Origin: Clostridia bacterium BRH_c25
GTDB taxonomy: Bacteria > Bacillota_A > Clostridia > Lutisporales > Lutisporaceae
Direction: 5' to 3'
Assembly (NCBI GenBank): GCA_001515955.1
Contig: LOES01000044.1
Location: forward strand, 1-45,560
Length of the DNA: 45,560 nucleotides
Every line of letters starts with the position of its first letter. Position 1 is the first letter of the stretch. Below the pieces are notes generated by a model. The model saw only the letters and a list, made by a program, of their open reading frames with translations, was not told where the DNA came from and searched no databases. The translations under genes were made by a program, and so were the position numbers. Of the stretch, positions 28,230-35,814 are shown piece after piece.

Positions 28230-28550
28230 ATGACCATAAGACCTGTAGATCTGCAGACAATGATACCAAAACTTCCGGAAGTGCAGAAAGCGAGAAGTGC
28301 TGAGAACAACATTGAAAAGAACAACCTTAACATCAATATCCACAAAGAACAGCAGCAGCAAGAGAAGAATTCAAAGCAAGTAGTTGAGGCAAAGAAGGCT
28401 CAAGGAAAACGGATAGACAGGGAAGAAAAGCAGAAGAATAAGCAGGATAAGCAGCAAAAGGAAGAGAAGGATGGCCTTGCTGAAGAAAAAGAAAGAAAAG
28501 GTAAGAAAGCAAAAGGGGAATCTCTGACAAGAATTGATATTAGAATATAA
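28230..28550 (+). CDS. Small highly charged protein of unknown function
   Basis: 106 aa from ATG 28230 with AGGGAGTG upstream. The first 20 residues (MTIRPVDLQTMIPKLPEVQK) look ordered and may be conserved; the rest is Lys/Glu/Gln low-complexity sequence, probably a disordered or coiled segment. Such genes lie after FapA in other clostridial flagellar operons. No function can be given. The lack of frame breaks and the flanking tight gene spacing support that it is real. Confidence 0.7.
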   Translation: MTIRPVDLQTMIPKLPEVQKARSAENNIEKNNLNINIHKEQQQQEKNSKQVVEAKKAQGKRIDREEKQKNKQDKQQKEEKDGLAEEKERKGKKAKGESLTRIDIRI

Positions 28551-28563
28551 ATGAGGTGCTCTC

Positions 28564-29076
28564 ATGATAAACTACGTATTATTGGCTTTTGGAATATTTG
28601 CGATATTGGCTGCCACAATACTCATATTTCTTGATAAATTAAAGGGTGAGGACATATATTTCAATATGGATGTTAAGGAACAGGAAATTAAAAAAGTAAT
28701 TGAAGACGCAGATGAAATAATATCCGAGCTTAATTACACCTCTGAAATGGTAGTTAAAGAAATTGAGGAAAAGCTGAGTAGTTTGCGGAAAGATATCAAG
28801 GATATCAGTAATACAGCTGTGAGTGCTCCTGAAGTTGAAAAAAAGGATAATACGAAAGCTGCAATGCCGGTAGTTATTGCAGCAAGTAAAAAGAAAAAGA
28901 TAACAAATGACAATGTGGAAAAGGAAAGTCCATTTGACGGTAAGCTCAACTTGAAGCAACAGGAGGTATTCGATTATGCTTCACAGGGAATGAGCATTAC
29001 TGATATTGCAAAAAAACTGAACATTGGGCAGGGAGAGGTAATGCTGATATTGTCCTTGAAAAATGAGGTAGAGTAA
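28564..29076 (+). CDS. SwrB-like membrane protein (DUF6115-type)
   Basis: 170 aa. N-terminal transmembrane helix (about 3-22), a charged coiled-coil region (about 35-80), a linker, and a C-terminal helix-turn-helix-like segment LNLKQQEVFDYASQGMSITDIAKKLNIGQGEVMLIL. The architecture and place after sigD match SwrB (YlxL) of Bacillus, which promotes type III export activation. Sequence similarity is inferred from memory of the pattern. AGGTG precedes ATG 28564; the stop overlaps the next start by 1 nt. Confidence 0.7.
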   Translation: MINYVLLAFGIFAILAATILIFLDKLKGEDIYFNMDVKEQEIKKVIEDADEIISELNYTSEMVVKEIEEKLSSLRKDIKDISNTAVSAPEVEKKDNTKAAMPVVIAASKKKKITNDNVEKESPFDGKLNLKQQEVFDYASQGMSITDIAKKLNIGQGEVMLILSLKNEVE

Positions 29077-29519
29077 TGGGAAATTATAGTCTTAAGAATA
29101 TAATGCTGGGTATAGGAATAGGCCTGGTATTTTCATCCATGATAAATATAAATATGGGAAACAGTGAACTGACGGCGGAAGAAATAAAAAAAGAAGCATT
29201 AAAGCATAACCTTATAGTGCTTACCAAAGAGGAGATTCTGAGCAATCAGACACCTGAAGCTGTTGAACCATCTCAGACAACTCCGGTACCTGCAGCAACA
29301 CCATCGGTTAATGAAGGCAAAATTACTGTGAATGTGGAAAGCGGAATGAGTTCTGAGAGTATTGCGAACCTACTGAAGGAAAGTGGTATTATTAATGACA
29401 CAAAGGCTTTCTTAAAGAGACTTGCAGAGGTTGAAAAGGATGACAAGCTTAAAATCGGCAGCTTTGAGATACCAAAAGGCTCCAGCTACGATGATATAAT
29501 CATGATACTGACCAGATAA
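29076..29519 (+). CDS. Small membrane-anchored protein with MltG/YceG-like subdomain
   Basis: 147 aa. N-terminal signal anchor (about 6-24), a Pro/Thr-rich linker (about 62-85), and a C-terminal part (VNVESGMSSESIANLLKESGIINDTKAFLKRL, KIGSFEIPKGSSYDDIIMIL) that resembles the LysM-like N-terminal subdomain of the endolytic transglycosylase MltG. The catalytic domain is missing, so it is not an enzyme as it stands. Last gene of the flagellar operon; start overlaps the preceding stop (TAATG). Confidence 0.75.
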   Translation: MGNYSLKNIMLGIGIGLVFSSMININMGNSELTAEEIKKEALKHNLIVLTKEEILSNQTPEAVEPSQTTPVPAATPSVNEGKITVNVESGMSSESIANLLKESGIINDTKAFLKRLAEVEKDDKLKIGSFEIPKGSSYDDIIMILTR

Positions 29520-29548
29520 ATTTCTAAGTGATACACTTAGGAATTTTT
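29518..29548 (+). terminator. Rho-independent terminator of the fla/che operon
   Basis: A 13-bp stem (AAATTTCTAAGTG/CACTTAGGAATTT, one T-G wobble) with loop ATA, ending in a TTTTT run. It overlaps the last stop codon and ends the flagellar/chemotaxis transcript. Confidence 0.88.
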
Positions 29549-29630
29549 AATTTATAGGAAAAATAAAGTATAATATTTTGCAAGATAATAAAACTATAAG
29601 AGATATTGATGGTATTCCATTTGGGCATTG

Positions 29631-29694
29631 GTTGCGAGTTGCGAGTATTATAGTGGGGCTTCGAAGAATCACTCTAATACGCGTAACGCGTAAC
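29631..29694. repeat. Heptad-armed inverted repeat, element B
   Basis: The 25-nt arms at 29631-29655 and 29670-29694 are inverted repeats with 20 of 25 positions complementary. The left arm begins with two GTTGCGA heptamers; the right arm contains two ACGCGTA heptamers. The centre contains GGGCTTCGAAG. The central 22 nt (29652-29673) is related to the centre of the element before polC. Confidence 0.8.
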
Positions 29695-29704
29695 AAAATA
29701 TATA

Positions 29705-29733
29705 TTGCCAATAAATTTGTTATATGGTAAACT
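29705..29733 (+). promoter_or_regulatory. Sigma-A promoter of rpsB
   Basis: TTGCCA (29705-29710), 17-nt spacer, TAAACT (29728-29733). Transcription would begin near 29740, giving a leader of about 98 nt. It lies 10 nt after the inverted repeat element. Confidence 0.65.
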
Positions 29734-29753
29734 ATTTAAGGTGAAAAACACAC

Positions 29754-29822
29754 ATGGTCTGATCCTTTGCGGGGTGCTCAATGAGTCCGTTGGGGACATG
29801 ATGATCATGGAGGAAAAACCAT
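29754..29822 (+). promoter_or_regulatory. Structured rpsB leader, possible S2 autoregulatory site
   Basis: Nested pairings can be drawn by eye: ATGGT/ACCAT (29754-29758 with 29818-29822), TGATC/GATCA (29760-29764 with 29803-29807) and GTCC/GGAC (29785-29788 with 29794-29797). The outer stem ends directly next to the Shine-Dalgarno AGGAGG at 29823. Ribosomal protein S2 is known to regulate its own message in other bacteria; binding here is inferred. Confidence 0.45.
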
Positions 29823-29837
29823 AGGAGGTGAAATGAT

Positions 29838-30536
29838 ATGTCAGTAATATCAATGAAACAGCTATTGGAAGCTGGCGTGCACTTCGGACACCAGACAAGA
29901 AGATGGAACCCGAAGATGGCAGAGTACATTTTTACGGAAAGAAACGGCATATACATCATCGACCTTCAGAAAACTGTGAAGAAGGTTGAAGAAGCATATA
30001 ACTTCATAAAACAAGTTTCTGCTTCGGGTAAGGACATACTTTTCGTAGGTACAAAGAAACAGGCTCAGGAGTCAATCGAGTCGGAAGCTATCAGAGCAAA
30101 CATGTTCTATGTTAATCAGAGATGGCTCGGCGGAATGCTCACTAACTTCAAGACAATCAGGAAAAGAATCGAAAGATTGAATGAACTTGAGAAGATGGAA
30201 GAAGACGGAACTTTTGAAGTACTTCCAAAGAAAGAAGTTATTAAGCTTAGGGCAGAAAAAGATAAGCTTGAGAAGAATCTGGGCGGTATAAAGAACATGA
30301 ATGGTGCACCAGGCGCTCTCTTCGTCGTAGACCCGAGGAAGGAAAAAATAGCTATACAGGAAGCACACATTCTTGGTATTCCCATAGTCGCAATAGTTGA
30401 TACAAATTGCGATCCGGAGGAAATAGACTATCCGATACCTGGTAACGACGATGCTATAAGAGCCGTAAAACTTCTTACTTCAAAGGTTGCAGATGCTGTT
30501 ATTGAAGCGAGACAAGGCGAACAGCTTGCTGAGTAA
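29838..30536 (+). CDS. rpsB: 30S ribosomal protein S2
   Basis: 232 aa. S2 signatures: [23 protein letters not shown] at the N-terminus and [36 protein letters not shown] in the second half. It binds the 30S head near bS1. Strong site ATAGGAGGTG before ATG 29838. Own promoter and own terminator are visible. Confidence 0.99.
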   Translation: MSVISMKQLLEAGVHFGHQTRRWNPKMAEYIFTERNGIYIIDLQKTVKKVEEAYNFIKQVSASGKDILFVGTKKQAQESIESEAIRANMFYVNQRWLGGMLTNFKTIRKRIERLNELEKMEEDGTFEVLPKKEVIKLRAEKDKLEKNLGGIKNMNGAPGALFVVDPRKEKIAIQEAHILGIPIVAIVDTNCDPEEIDYPIPGNDDAIRAVKLLTSKVADAVIEARQGEQLAE

Positions 30537-30553
30537 CTGCTTGGTAAGTATTT

Positions 30554-30578
30554 AAAAGGCGGCGTGTGCCGCCTTTTT
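30554..30578 (+). terminator. Terminator or attenuator between rpsB and tsf
   Basis: AAAAGGCGGC, loop GTGT, GCCGCCTTTT followed by T. A strong GC stem with U-tract 18 nt after the rpsB stop; separates rpsB from tsf, which has its own promoter downstream. Confidence 0.9.
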
Positions 30579-30616
30579 CATAATATGCATATATAAATCT
30601 CACAAAGAAGATCACA

Positions 30617-30645
30617 TTGAATGGATTTAGTGCGAAGCATATAAT
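30617..30645 (+). promoter_or_regulatory. Probable sigma-A promoter of tsf
   Basis: TTGAAT (30617-30622), 17-nt spacer, TATAAT (30640-30645). The predicted start near 30651 falls at the Shine-Dalgarno itself, so the leader would be extremely short; read-through from rpsB may provide much of the message. Confidence 0.5.
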
Positions 30646-30663
30646 ACATAGGAGGCGAAAAAA

Positions 30664-31339
30664 ATGGTTGAAGCTTCAGCTGTTAAGGAATTAAGAGAAA
30701 GAACCGGTGCTGGAATGATGGACTGCAAAAAAGCTCTTACAGAAAGCAACGGAGACATGGAAAAGGCCATTGAAATACTTAGGGAAAAGGGACTTGCTGC
30801 CGCAGCTAAAAAAGCAGGTAGAATTGCAAGTGAAGGAATAGTTGATCAGAATTGCAAGTGAAGGAATAGTTGATTCGTACATACACGGCGGCGGAAGAAT
30901 AGGAGTTCTTATTGAAGTTAACTCAGAAACAGATTTTGTTGCTAAGAATGAAGAATTCAGACAGTTTGTAAAAGACATGGCAATGCAGGTTGCTGCTACA
31001 AATCCTCTATACGTTAAAAGGGAAGAGGTAGACCCACAAGTTATAGCAAAGGAACGGGAAATATTCAGAGCACAGGCTTTAAATGAAGGGAAACCGGAAA
31101 AGATCGTTGATAAAATGGTTGAAGGCAGAATTGAAAAGTACTATAAGGAAATATGCCTGATTGAGCAGCCCTTTATAAAAGACACAGACAAGACAGTACA
31201 GGATGTGCTTTCAGCATTGATCGCGAAAATTGGCGAAAACCTTTCTATAAGAAGATTTGTAAGATTTGAAAAAGGCGAAGGCCTTGCAAAGAAAGAAGAC
31301 AACTTTGTTGAGGAAGTAATGAGCCAGATGAAAAAATAA
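30664..31339 (+). pseudogene. tsf: Elongation factor Ts, frame broken by a 28-nt tandem duplication (probably artefactual)
   Basis: The EF-Ts frame starts at ATG 30664 after ATAGGAGGCG and reads correctly ([20 protein letters not shown]) to [11 protein letters not shown] duplicated segment at 30820-30874 then shifts the frame; the first frame stops at 30859-30861. The correct frame resumes at SYIHGGGRIGVLIEVNSETDFVA and runs to 31339. Removing 28 nt gives 215 aa, the usual length of clostridial EF-Ts. EF-Ts recharges EF-Tu with GTP and is normally indispensable, so the break is more likely an assembly error than a real mutation. Confidence 0.93.
30820..30874 (+). repeat. Direct duplication inside tsf (27 nt + C + 27 nt)
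   Basis: 30820-30846 and 30848-30874 are identical, separated by one C at 30847, period 28, giving a +1 frameshift. No further match on either side. The geometry is the same as in flhF. Confidence 0.98.
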
Positions 31340-31366
31340 GGGAACACTTGGTGTTCTCTTTTTTTT
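31340..31366 (+). terminator. Terminator after tsf
   Basis: GGGAACAC, loop TTG, GTGTTCTC followed by eight T residues, directly after the tsf stop. Good stem and long U-tract. Confidence 0.92.
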
Positions 31367-31430
31367 GAAAACAAGAAGGATTTTTTTAGATTTTGTAGAA
31401 ATTTTATGCTTAATTGGAGGTATAATATAA

Positions 31431-32144
31431 ATGGGTGACACAAAGTATAAAAGAGTGATACTGAAAATAAGCGGTGAGGCATTAGCCGGGGATAAGAGCT
31501 CCGGCTTGAATCATGACACTCTTCTGAGTATTGCGCATAGGGTAAAGCAGTTGAGAGAGCTTCAGGTGGAAGTGGCAATAGTAGTTGGCGGAGGCAATTT
31601 CTGGAGAGGCAGAAGCGGAGAGGGTATGGACAGGACAACAGCCGACCATATGGGAATGCTTGCAACTGTAATCAACGCACTGGCACTTCAGGATGCATTG
31701 GAAGGTATTGATGTAGCGACACGTGTACAAACAGCCATCGAGATGAGACAGATTGCAGAACCTTATATAAGGAGAAAAGCCATCAGACATTTGGAGAAAG
31801 GCAGAGTAGTTATATTTGCTTCCGGCATCGGAAATGCATATTTTTCCACTGATACCACCGCTGCCCTTAGAGCTGCGGAAATTGAAGCTGATATAATACT
31901 TATGGCAAAGAAGGTCGACGGCGTATATGACTGTGATCCTGTCAAAAACAAAAATGCCAGAAAATATGATATACTATCTTATATTGAAGTAATCAACAAG
32001 GGATTAGGCGTAATGGATTCCACAGCAGCATCCTTATGTCGTGATAATAAAATTCCCATACTTGTATTTGACTTGAAAAACCCTGATAATATTATTAGAG
32101 CGGTAATGGGAGAAGAAATTGGTACATTAGTAAAGGAGGATTAA
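31431..32144 (+). CDS. pyrH: Uridylate kinase PyrH
   Basis: 237 aa, hexameric bacterial UMP kinase (UMP + ATP to UDP) of the amino acid kinase fold. Markers: [82 protein letters not shown]. The ATG at 31431 follows TTGGAGGTATAAT. It follows rpsB-tsf and precedes frr, the conserved bacterial order. I see no convincing separate promoter in the 64-nt gap. Confidence 0.99.
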   Translation: MGDTKYKRVILKISGEALAGDKSSGLNHDTLLSIAHRVKQLRELQVEVAIVVGGGNFWRGRSGEGMDRTTADHMGMLATVINALALQDALEGIDVATRVQTAIEMRQIAEPYIRRKAIRHLEKGRVVIFASGIGNAYFSTDTTAALRAAEIEADIILMAKKVDGVYDCDPVKNKNARKYDILSYIEVINKGLGVMDSTAASLCRDNKIPILVFDLKNPDNIIRAVMGEEIGTLVKED

Positions 32145-32148
32145 CAGA

Positions 32149-32706
32149 ATGATTAAGGATATCGAAAAGAACATGCAGGAGAAAATGGAGAAGACCCTTA
32201 GCGTACTTAAGCACGAGCTTTCTACACTGAAGGCGGGAAGAGCAAATCCCAGTCTTTTGGATCGTATTTCAGTTGAATACTATGGAGCGGTTACACCGTT
32301 GAACCAGCTGGCAAATATAGCTGCGCCGGAACCTAGGGTACTTACTATAAGTCCATGGGATGTCAAGTCAATTCCTGTAATAGAAAAAGCTATTTTAAAG
32401 TCAGACCTGGGCATCAATCCCTCAAATGACGGAAAAATGATAAGATTGGTGGTACCTCAGCTTACTGAGGAAAGAAGGAAAGAGCTTGTAAAAGTAATTA
32501 AGAAGCTTGGTGAAGATGCAAAGGTCGCTACAAGAAATATACGACGTGATGCAAATGATCATCTTAAGAAGCTTAAAAAAGATGGAGAAATAACTGAGGA
32601 TGGACTTAAGAAATCGGAAGAAGATACTCAGAAAATAACGGACAAGTTCATCAAAGAAACTGATAAGGCTGTAGAATTAAAAGAAAAGGAAATAATGGAG
32701 GTCTGA
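32149..32706 (+). CDS. frr: Ribosome recycling factor
   Basis: 185 aa, standard length. Splits post-termination ribosomes with EF-G. Typical segments: [68 protein letters not shown] and [14 protein letters not shown] [15 protein letters not shown]. Site AAGGAGG precedes the ATG; 4 nt after pyrH. Its stop overlaps the next start by 1 nt (TGATG). Confidence 0.99.
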   Translation: MIKDIEKNMQEKMEKTLSVLKHELSTLKAGRANPSLLDRISVEYYGAVTPLNQLANIAAPEPRVLTISPWDVKSIPVIEKAILKSDLGINPSNDGKMIRLVVPQLTEERRKELVKVIKKLGEDAKVATRNIRRDANDHLKKLKKDGEITEDGLKKSEEDTQKITDKFIKETDKAVELKEKEIMEV

Positions 32707-32912
32707 TGCACTTGGCTGAAATACCGCTGGTTATAGGCTACAAGCTGGATAAAGCACTGCAGCTGATAGGTGAAGGGCACAAAATCATAATTGATTCAAC
32801 TATGACACCCTACGAGGATAAAAAAGAAGAAAGACGGGGAAATACGCCTATTGTTGTCAGACAAAAAGCTGAAGAGGACGAAATTAAACTTACGACAAGT
32901 CTTTTCAAATAA
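32706..32912 (+). CDS. Small conserved-looking protein of unknown function after frr
   Basis: 68 aa starting at ATG 32706 overlapping the frr stop, with the GGAGG of the frr 3' end as ribosome site. The N-terminal part (IPLVIGYKLDKALQLIGEGHKIIIDSTMTP) has a faint PASTA-like look; the C-terminal part is charged. No membrane helix. Its stop lies inside a terminator stem, so it is the last gene of this transcript. No function can be assigned. Confidence 0.7.
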   Translation: MHLAEIPLVIGYKLDKALQLIGEGHKIIIDSTMTPYEDKKEERRGNTPIVVRQKAEEDEIKLTTSLFK

Positions 32913-32940
32913 CTTCCCTCATTTTGAGGGTTATTTTTTT
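32908..32940 (+). terminator. Terminator after frr and the small downstream gene
   Basis: CCCTCA, loop TTT, TGAGGG with flanking AATAA/TTATT pairing and a final T-run of seven. It overlaps the stop of the preceding small gene. Confidence 0.88.
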
Positions 32941-32968
32941 AAATGCTCATTACAAAGGAGGTTCTTGG

Positions 32969-33691
32969 ATGCTTGGAAAAATTGATTTAGAGAAGCTTCC
33001 TAAGCATATAGCCATTATTATGGATGGAAATGGACGTTGGGCACAAAAGAAGGGTTTGCCCAGAGTAATGGGTCATAAGGCCGGCATGGAAGCTATAAAG
33101 AAAACAGTAAAGGCTTGCAGTGACCTGGGTATAAAAATACTGACGGTTTATGCCTTTTCTACAGAGAACTGGAGACGTCCCCAGGATGAAGTAAGCTATC
33201 TGATGAACCTGCTTGTAGAGTACATGAGAAAAGAAGTGTATGCGCTGCATAATAATAAAGTAAAAATAAAAGTACTTGGAGAGATGGATATACTGCCAGC
33301 CCAGACAAGAAAAGAAATTGAAGAGGCTTTGAGCCTTACAGGGAATAATGAGGGGCTGCAGTTTAATATAGCATTGAACTACGGCGGCAGGACTGAGATA
33401 TTGAATGCATGTAGGAAAATTGCTCAAGGCATAAGGGCTGGAACCATAGACATGGATGCTGTTGATGAAGCATCCTTCCCCAATTATCTGTATACAGGCA
33501 GCGATCCTGATCCTGATATAATAATCAGAACAAGCGGAGAACAGAGAATAAGCAACTTTCTGCTATGGCAGGGAGCATACAGTGAGCTGGTGTTTGTTAA
33601 CCAGCTTTGGCCGGACTTTAATGAAAAGGTACTTCTTTCGGCAATACTTGAATATCAAAGCAGGGACAGACGTTTTGGCGCATTGAAGTAG
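32969..33691 (+). CDS. uppS: Isoprenyl transferase (undecaprenyl diphosphate synthase) UppS
   Basis: 240 aa from ATG 32969, selected by AAAGGAGG; an earlier in-frame start at 32924 lies in the terminator. Cis-prenyltransferase motifs are intact: AIIMDGNGRWA with catalytic D19, AFSTENW, and IIRTSGEQRISNFLLWQ. It condenses IPP units onto FPP to make the C55 lipid carrier for cell-wall synthesis. The stop is close to the cdsA start. Confidence 0.98.
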   Translation: MLGKIDLEKLPKHIAIIMDGNGRWAQKKGLPRVMGHKAGMEAIKKTVKACSDLGIKILTVYAFSTENWRRPQDEVSYLMNLLVEYMRKEVYALHNNKVKIKVLGEMDILPAQTRKEIEEALSLTGNNEGLQFNIALNYGGRTEILNACRKIAQGIRAGTIDMDAVDEASFPNYLYTGSDPDPDIIIRTSGEQRISNFLLWQGAYSELVFVNQLWPDFNEKVLLSAILEYQSRDRRFGALK

Positions 33692-33702
33692 TGGAGGTAG
33701 AA

Positions 33703-34509
33703 ATGTTAAGGATAAGGGTATTAAGTGCGTTGCTTGGGATACCACTTATATTATTTGTTTTATATTTTAGGGGGCTGTATCTTTACTTTTTCATAGCAGC
33801 AGTCTCTTTGGTAGGTCTTTTTGAGTATTATAGGGCAATGAGCAATATAAATATGCATACAAACAAAATGCTTGGTTATATTTCAGTCATTGTTTACTAT
33901 ATTATGTTTCTGCTGCCCATTAATTTTCAAAGACCGGGACTCCTTATAGCAATATCAGTTATGACATTATTCACATATGAAATAGTTACACAGAAGCATG
34001 GTATTCCGGAGATATCCATAAATATTCTGGGAATTGTCTATATACCATTTCTATTCAGCCACCTTCTATTCATAGAAAAGTTGAAATATGGAAATATAAT
34101 ATTATGGCTGCCTTTCCTGACTGCATGGTTTACCGATACCTTCGCATATTTCGTGGGAGTATATATGGGAAGAGTAAAGCTATGTCCCGGAATCAGTCCC
34201 AAAAAGACTGTTGAAGGTGCTATAGGCGGTATTATAGGCTCAGTAGCTCTTAGCATACTTACAGGCTTTATTATGAACATGCTTGGGGTAGACATTAAAA
34301 TAATACATTTTGTAATTACAGGATTTCTATGCGGTATTGCATCAGAAATTGGTGATCTGGCCGCTTCATATATAAAAAGGTATACAGGCATAAAGGATTT
34401 TGGTAATTTGATTCCCGGGCACGGGGGAATATTGGACAGATTCGATAGTATTCTCTTTACTGCACCAATAATCTATTATTACTTCGTGCTTATAGGAGAT
34501 ATGATATAA
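33703..34509 (+). CDS. cdsA: Phosphatidate cytidylyltransferase CdsA
   Basis: 268 aa from ATG 33703 after GTGGAGGTAG. Multi-pass membrane enzyme making CDP-diacylglycerol from phosphatidate and CTP. About seven or eight helices. The CDP-alcohol signature SYIKRYTGIKDFGNLIPGHGG followed by ILDRFD is complete near the C-terminus. Follows uppS by 11 nt. Confidence 0.97.
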   Translation: MLRIRVLSALLGIPLILFVLYFRGLYLYFFIAAVSLVGLFEYYRAMSNINMHTNKMLGYISVIVYYIMFLLPINFQRPGLLIAISVMTLFTYEIVTQKHGIPEISINILGIVYIPFLFSHLLFIEKLKYGNIILWLPFLTAWFTDTFAYFVGVYMGRVKLCPGISPKKTVEGAIGGIIGSVALSILTGFIMNMLGVDIKIIHFVITGFLCGIASEIGDLAASYIKRYTGIKDFGNLIPGHGGILDRFDSILFTAPIIYYYFVLIGDMI

Positions 34510-34653
34510 AACAGATACGAGATTCGAGATACGAGATACGAGATTGCGGGGCTGGGCTTTGGAGTATAAAGGGCGATAGGCAATGGGTACGGGGTGTAGG
34601 GGCGGCCATCGGCCGTCTAAATGGAATTTGGGGTTAAAGATTAGGAGAAAATA
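34510..34653 (+). repeat. Heptad-repeat intergenic element C between cdsA and dxr
   Basis: Four GATACGA-type heptamers (34514-34541, one variant GATTCGA), then a core-like stretch with GGGCTTTGGAG (34555-34565), then four GG-led heptamers (GGCGATA, GGCAATG, GGTACGG, GGTGTAG; 34572-34599) in the same register as the left arm of the element before polC. A small hairpin CGGCC-ATC-GGCCG lies at 34603-34615. The two heptad blocks here are not complementary to each other. No promoter was recognised; AGGAG at 34643 serves dxr. Confidence 0.7.
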
Positions 34654-35814
34654 ATGAAGAGACTTTCGATACTGGGGTCTACCGGTTCGGTTGGCACACA
34701 GGCCTTGGAAATAGTAAGGGAAAATAAAAATATGTTTAAAGTGGAAGCGTTGGCTGCCAACTCAAGCATTGATCTTCTGGAAGCACAGGTAAGGGAATTC
34801 AGACCTGTAATAACAGCTGTCGGAGATAAAAAAAAATACGGAGAACTGAAAAAAAGGGTAAATGGCTTGACCCATATCACTGCAGGCCTGGAAGGTGTGG
34901 TGGAAGCAGCAACAGCTGAGGGCAGTGATACTGTTATATCGGCAATTGTTGGTATAGCCGGACTTATTCCCACATATAATGCCATAAAATCAGGAAAGAA
35001 TGTAGCACTTGCGAATAAGGAGACTCTTGTTACGGCCGGCAGAATCATTACTGAAGAAGTGAAAAAGAACAAGGTTGAGATGCTTCCTGTTGACAGTGAG
35101 CATTCTGCAATATTCCAGAGCTTAGGCGGCAGCAAGCATGGCGAAGTATCCAAATTGATTTTGACAGCTTCGGGGGGACCATTCAGGAGCAAATCACCGG
35201 AGGAACTGGAGAAGGTTACGGTGCAGGACGCATTGAAGCATCCGAACTGGTCTATGGGCAGGAAGATAACTGTAGATTCGGCTACTCTGATGAACAAGGG
35301 GCTTGAAGTAATTGAAGCCAGATGGCTTTTTGACATAATGCCTGATAAAATAGAGGTATGCATTCATCCCCAAAGCATTGTACATTCCGCAGTGGAATTT
35401 GTTGATGGCTCCGTGATTGCACAGTTGGGGCTTCCTGATATGAAGCTCCCTATTCAATATGCTCTGACATATCCTGAAAGACTTCCCATGAGCGGGAAAA
35501 AGCTCAGCTTGACTTCTATTGGCAGTCTTACTTTCCATGAGCCTGATATGGTGAAGTTTAAATGTCTGGGGTTGGCATTCAGGGCTCTTTCCATGGGAGA
35601 CAGTGCATGTGTTGTTCTTAACGGAGCCAATGAGGAGGCAGTACGATTATTCCTAGATGGAAAAATAAAATTCCTGGACATAGGCAAGCTGATTGAAAAA
35701 ACTTTAGATAAGCATGAAGTGATTAATAATATGAATATAGATAATGTGGTGGCTCTTGATCAGTGGTCGAGAGAGACATTATATAATCTGTATCAAGTGG
35801 GGTGTATGAAGTAA
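34654..35814 (+). CDS. dxr: 1-deoxy-D-xylulose 5-phosphate reductoisomerase Dxr
   Basis: 386 aa. Converts DXP to MEP with NADPH, second step of the MEP isoprenoid pathway. NADPH-binding start LSILGSTGSVGTQALEIV, then ALANKETLV, the metal/substrate-binding LPVDSEHSAIFQSL, TASGGPFR, and HPNWSMGRKITVDSATLMNKGLEVIEA (split here by residue limits) are intact. Site TAGGAGAAAA before ATG 34654. Feeds uppS via IspG. Confidence 0.98.
   Translation: MKRLSILGSTGSVGTQALEIVRENKNMFKVEALAANSSIDLLEAQVREFRPVITAVGDKKKYGELKKRVNGLTHITAGLEGVVEAATAEGSDTVISAIVGIAGLIPTYNAIKSGKNVALANKETLVTAGRIITEEVKKNKVEMLPVDSEHSAIFQSLGGSKHGEVSKLILTASGGPFRSKSPEELEKVTVQDALKHPNWSMGRKITVDSATLMNKGLEVIEARWLFDIMPDKIEVCIHPQSIVHSAVEFVDGSVIAQLGLPDMKLPIQYALTYPERLPMSGKKLSLTSIGSLTFHEPDMVKFKCLGLAFRALSMGDSACVVLNGANEEAVRLFLDGKIKFLDIGKLIEKTLDKHEVINNMNIDNVVALDQWSRETLYNLYQVGCMK

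Larger units (their letters stand above)
29549..29837 (+). other. 289-nt intergenic region before rpsB
   Basis: This gap holds, in order, a possible weak promoter (TATAAT at 29569-29574 with a poor -35), a heptad-armed inverted repeat (29631-29694), the main rpsB promoter (29705-29733) and a structured leader (29754-29822). No coding sequence was found. Confidence 0.7.

Noticed and set aside
1..29548. Sigma-D promoters inside the operon
   Set aside because: Sequences like CCGATAT occur inside genes (about 330 and 11530) but without a TAAA element at the right distance.
30664..31339. Programmed ribosomal frameshift in tsf
   Set aside because: The frame change is fully explained by a 28-nt direct duplication; there is no slippery heptamer, and EF-Ts is not known to use frameshifting.
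34603..34615. Terminator after cdsA
   Set aside because: The CGGCC-ATC-GGCCG hairpin has no U-tract and is part of a repeat-rich gap.
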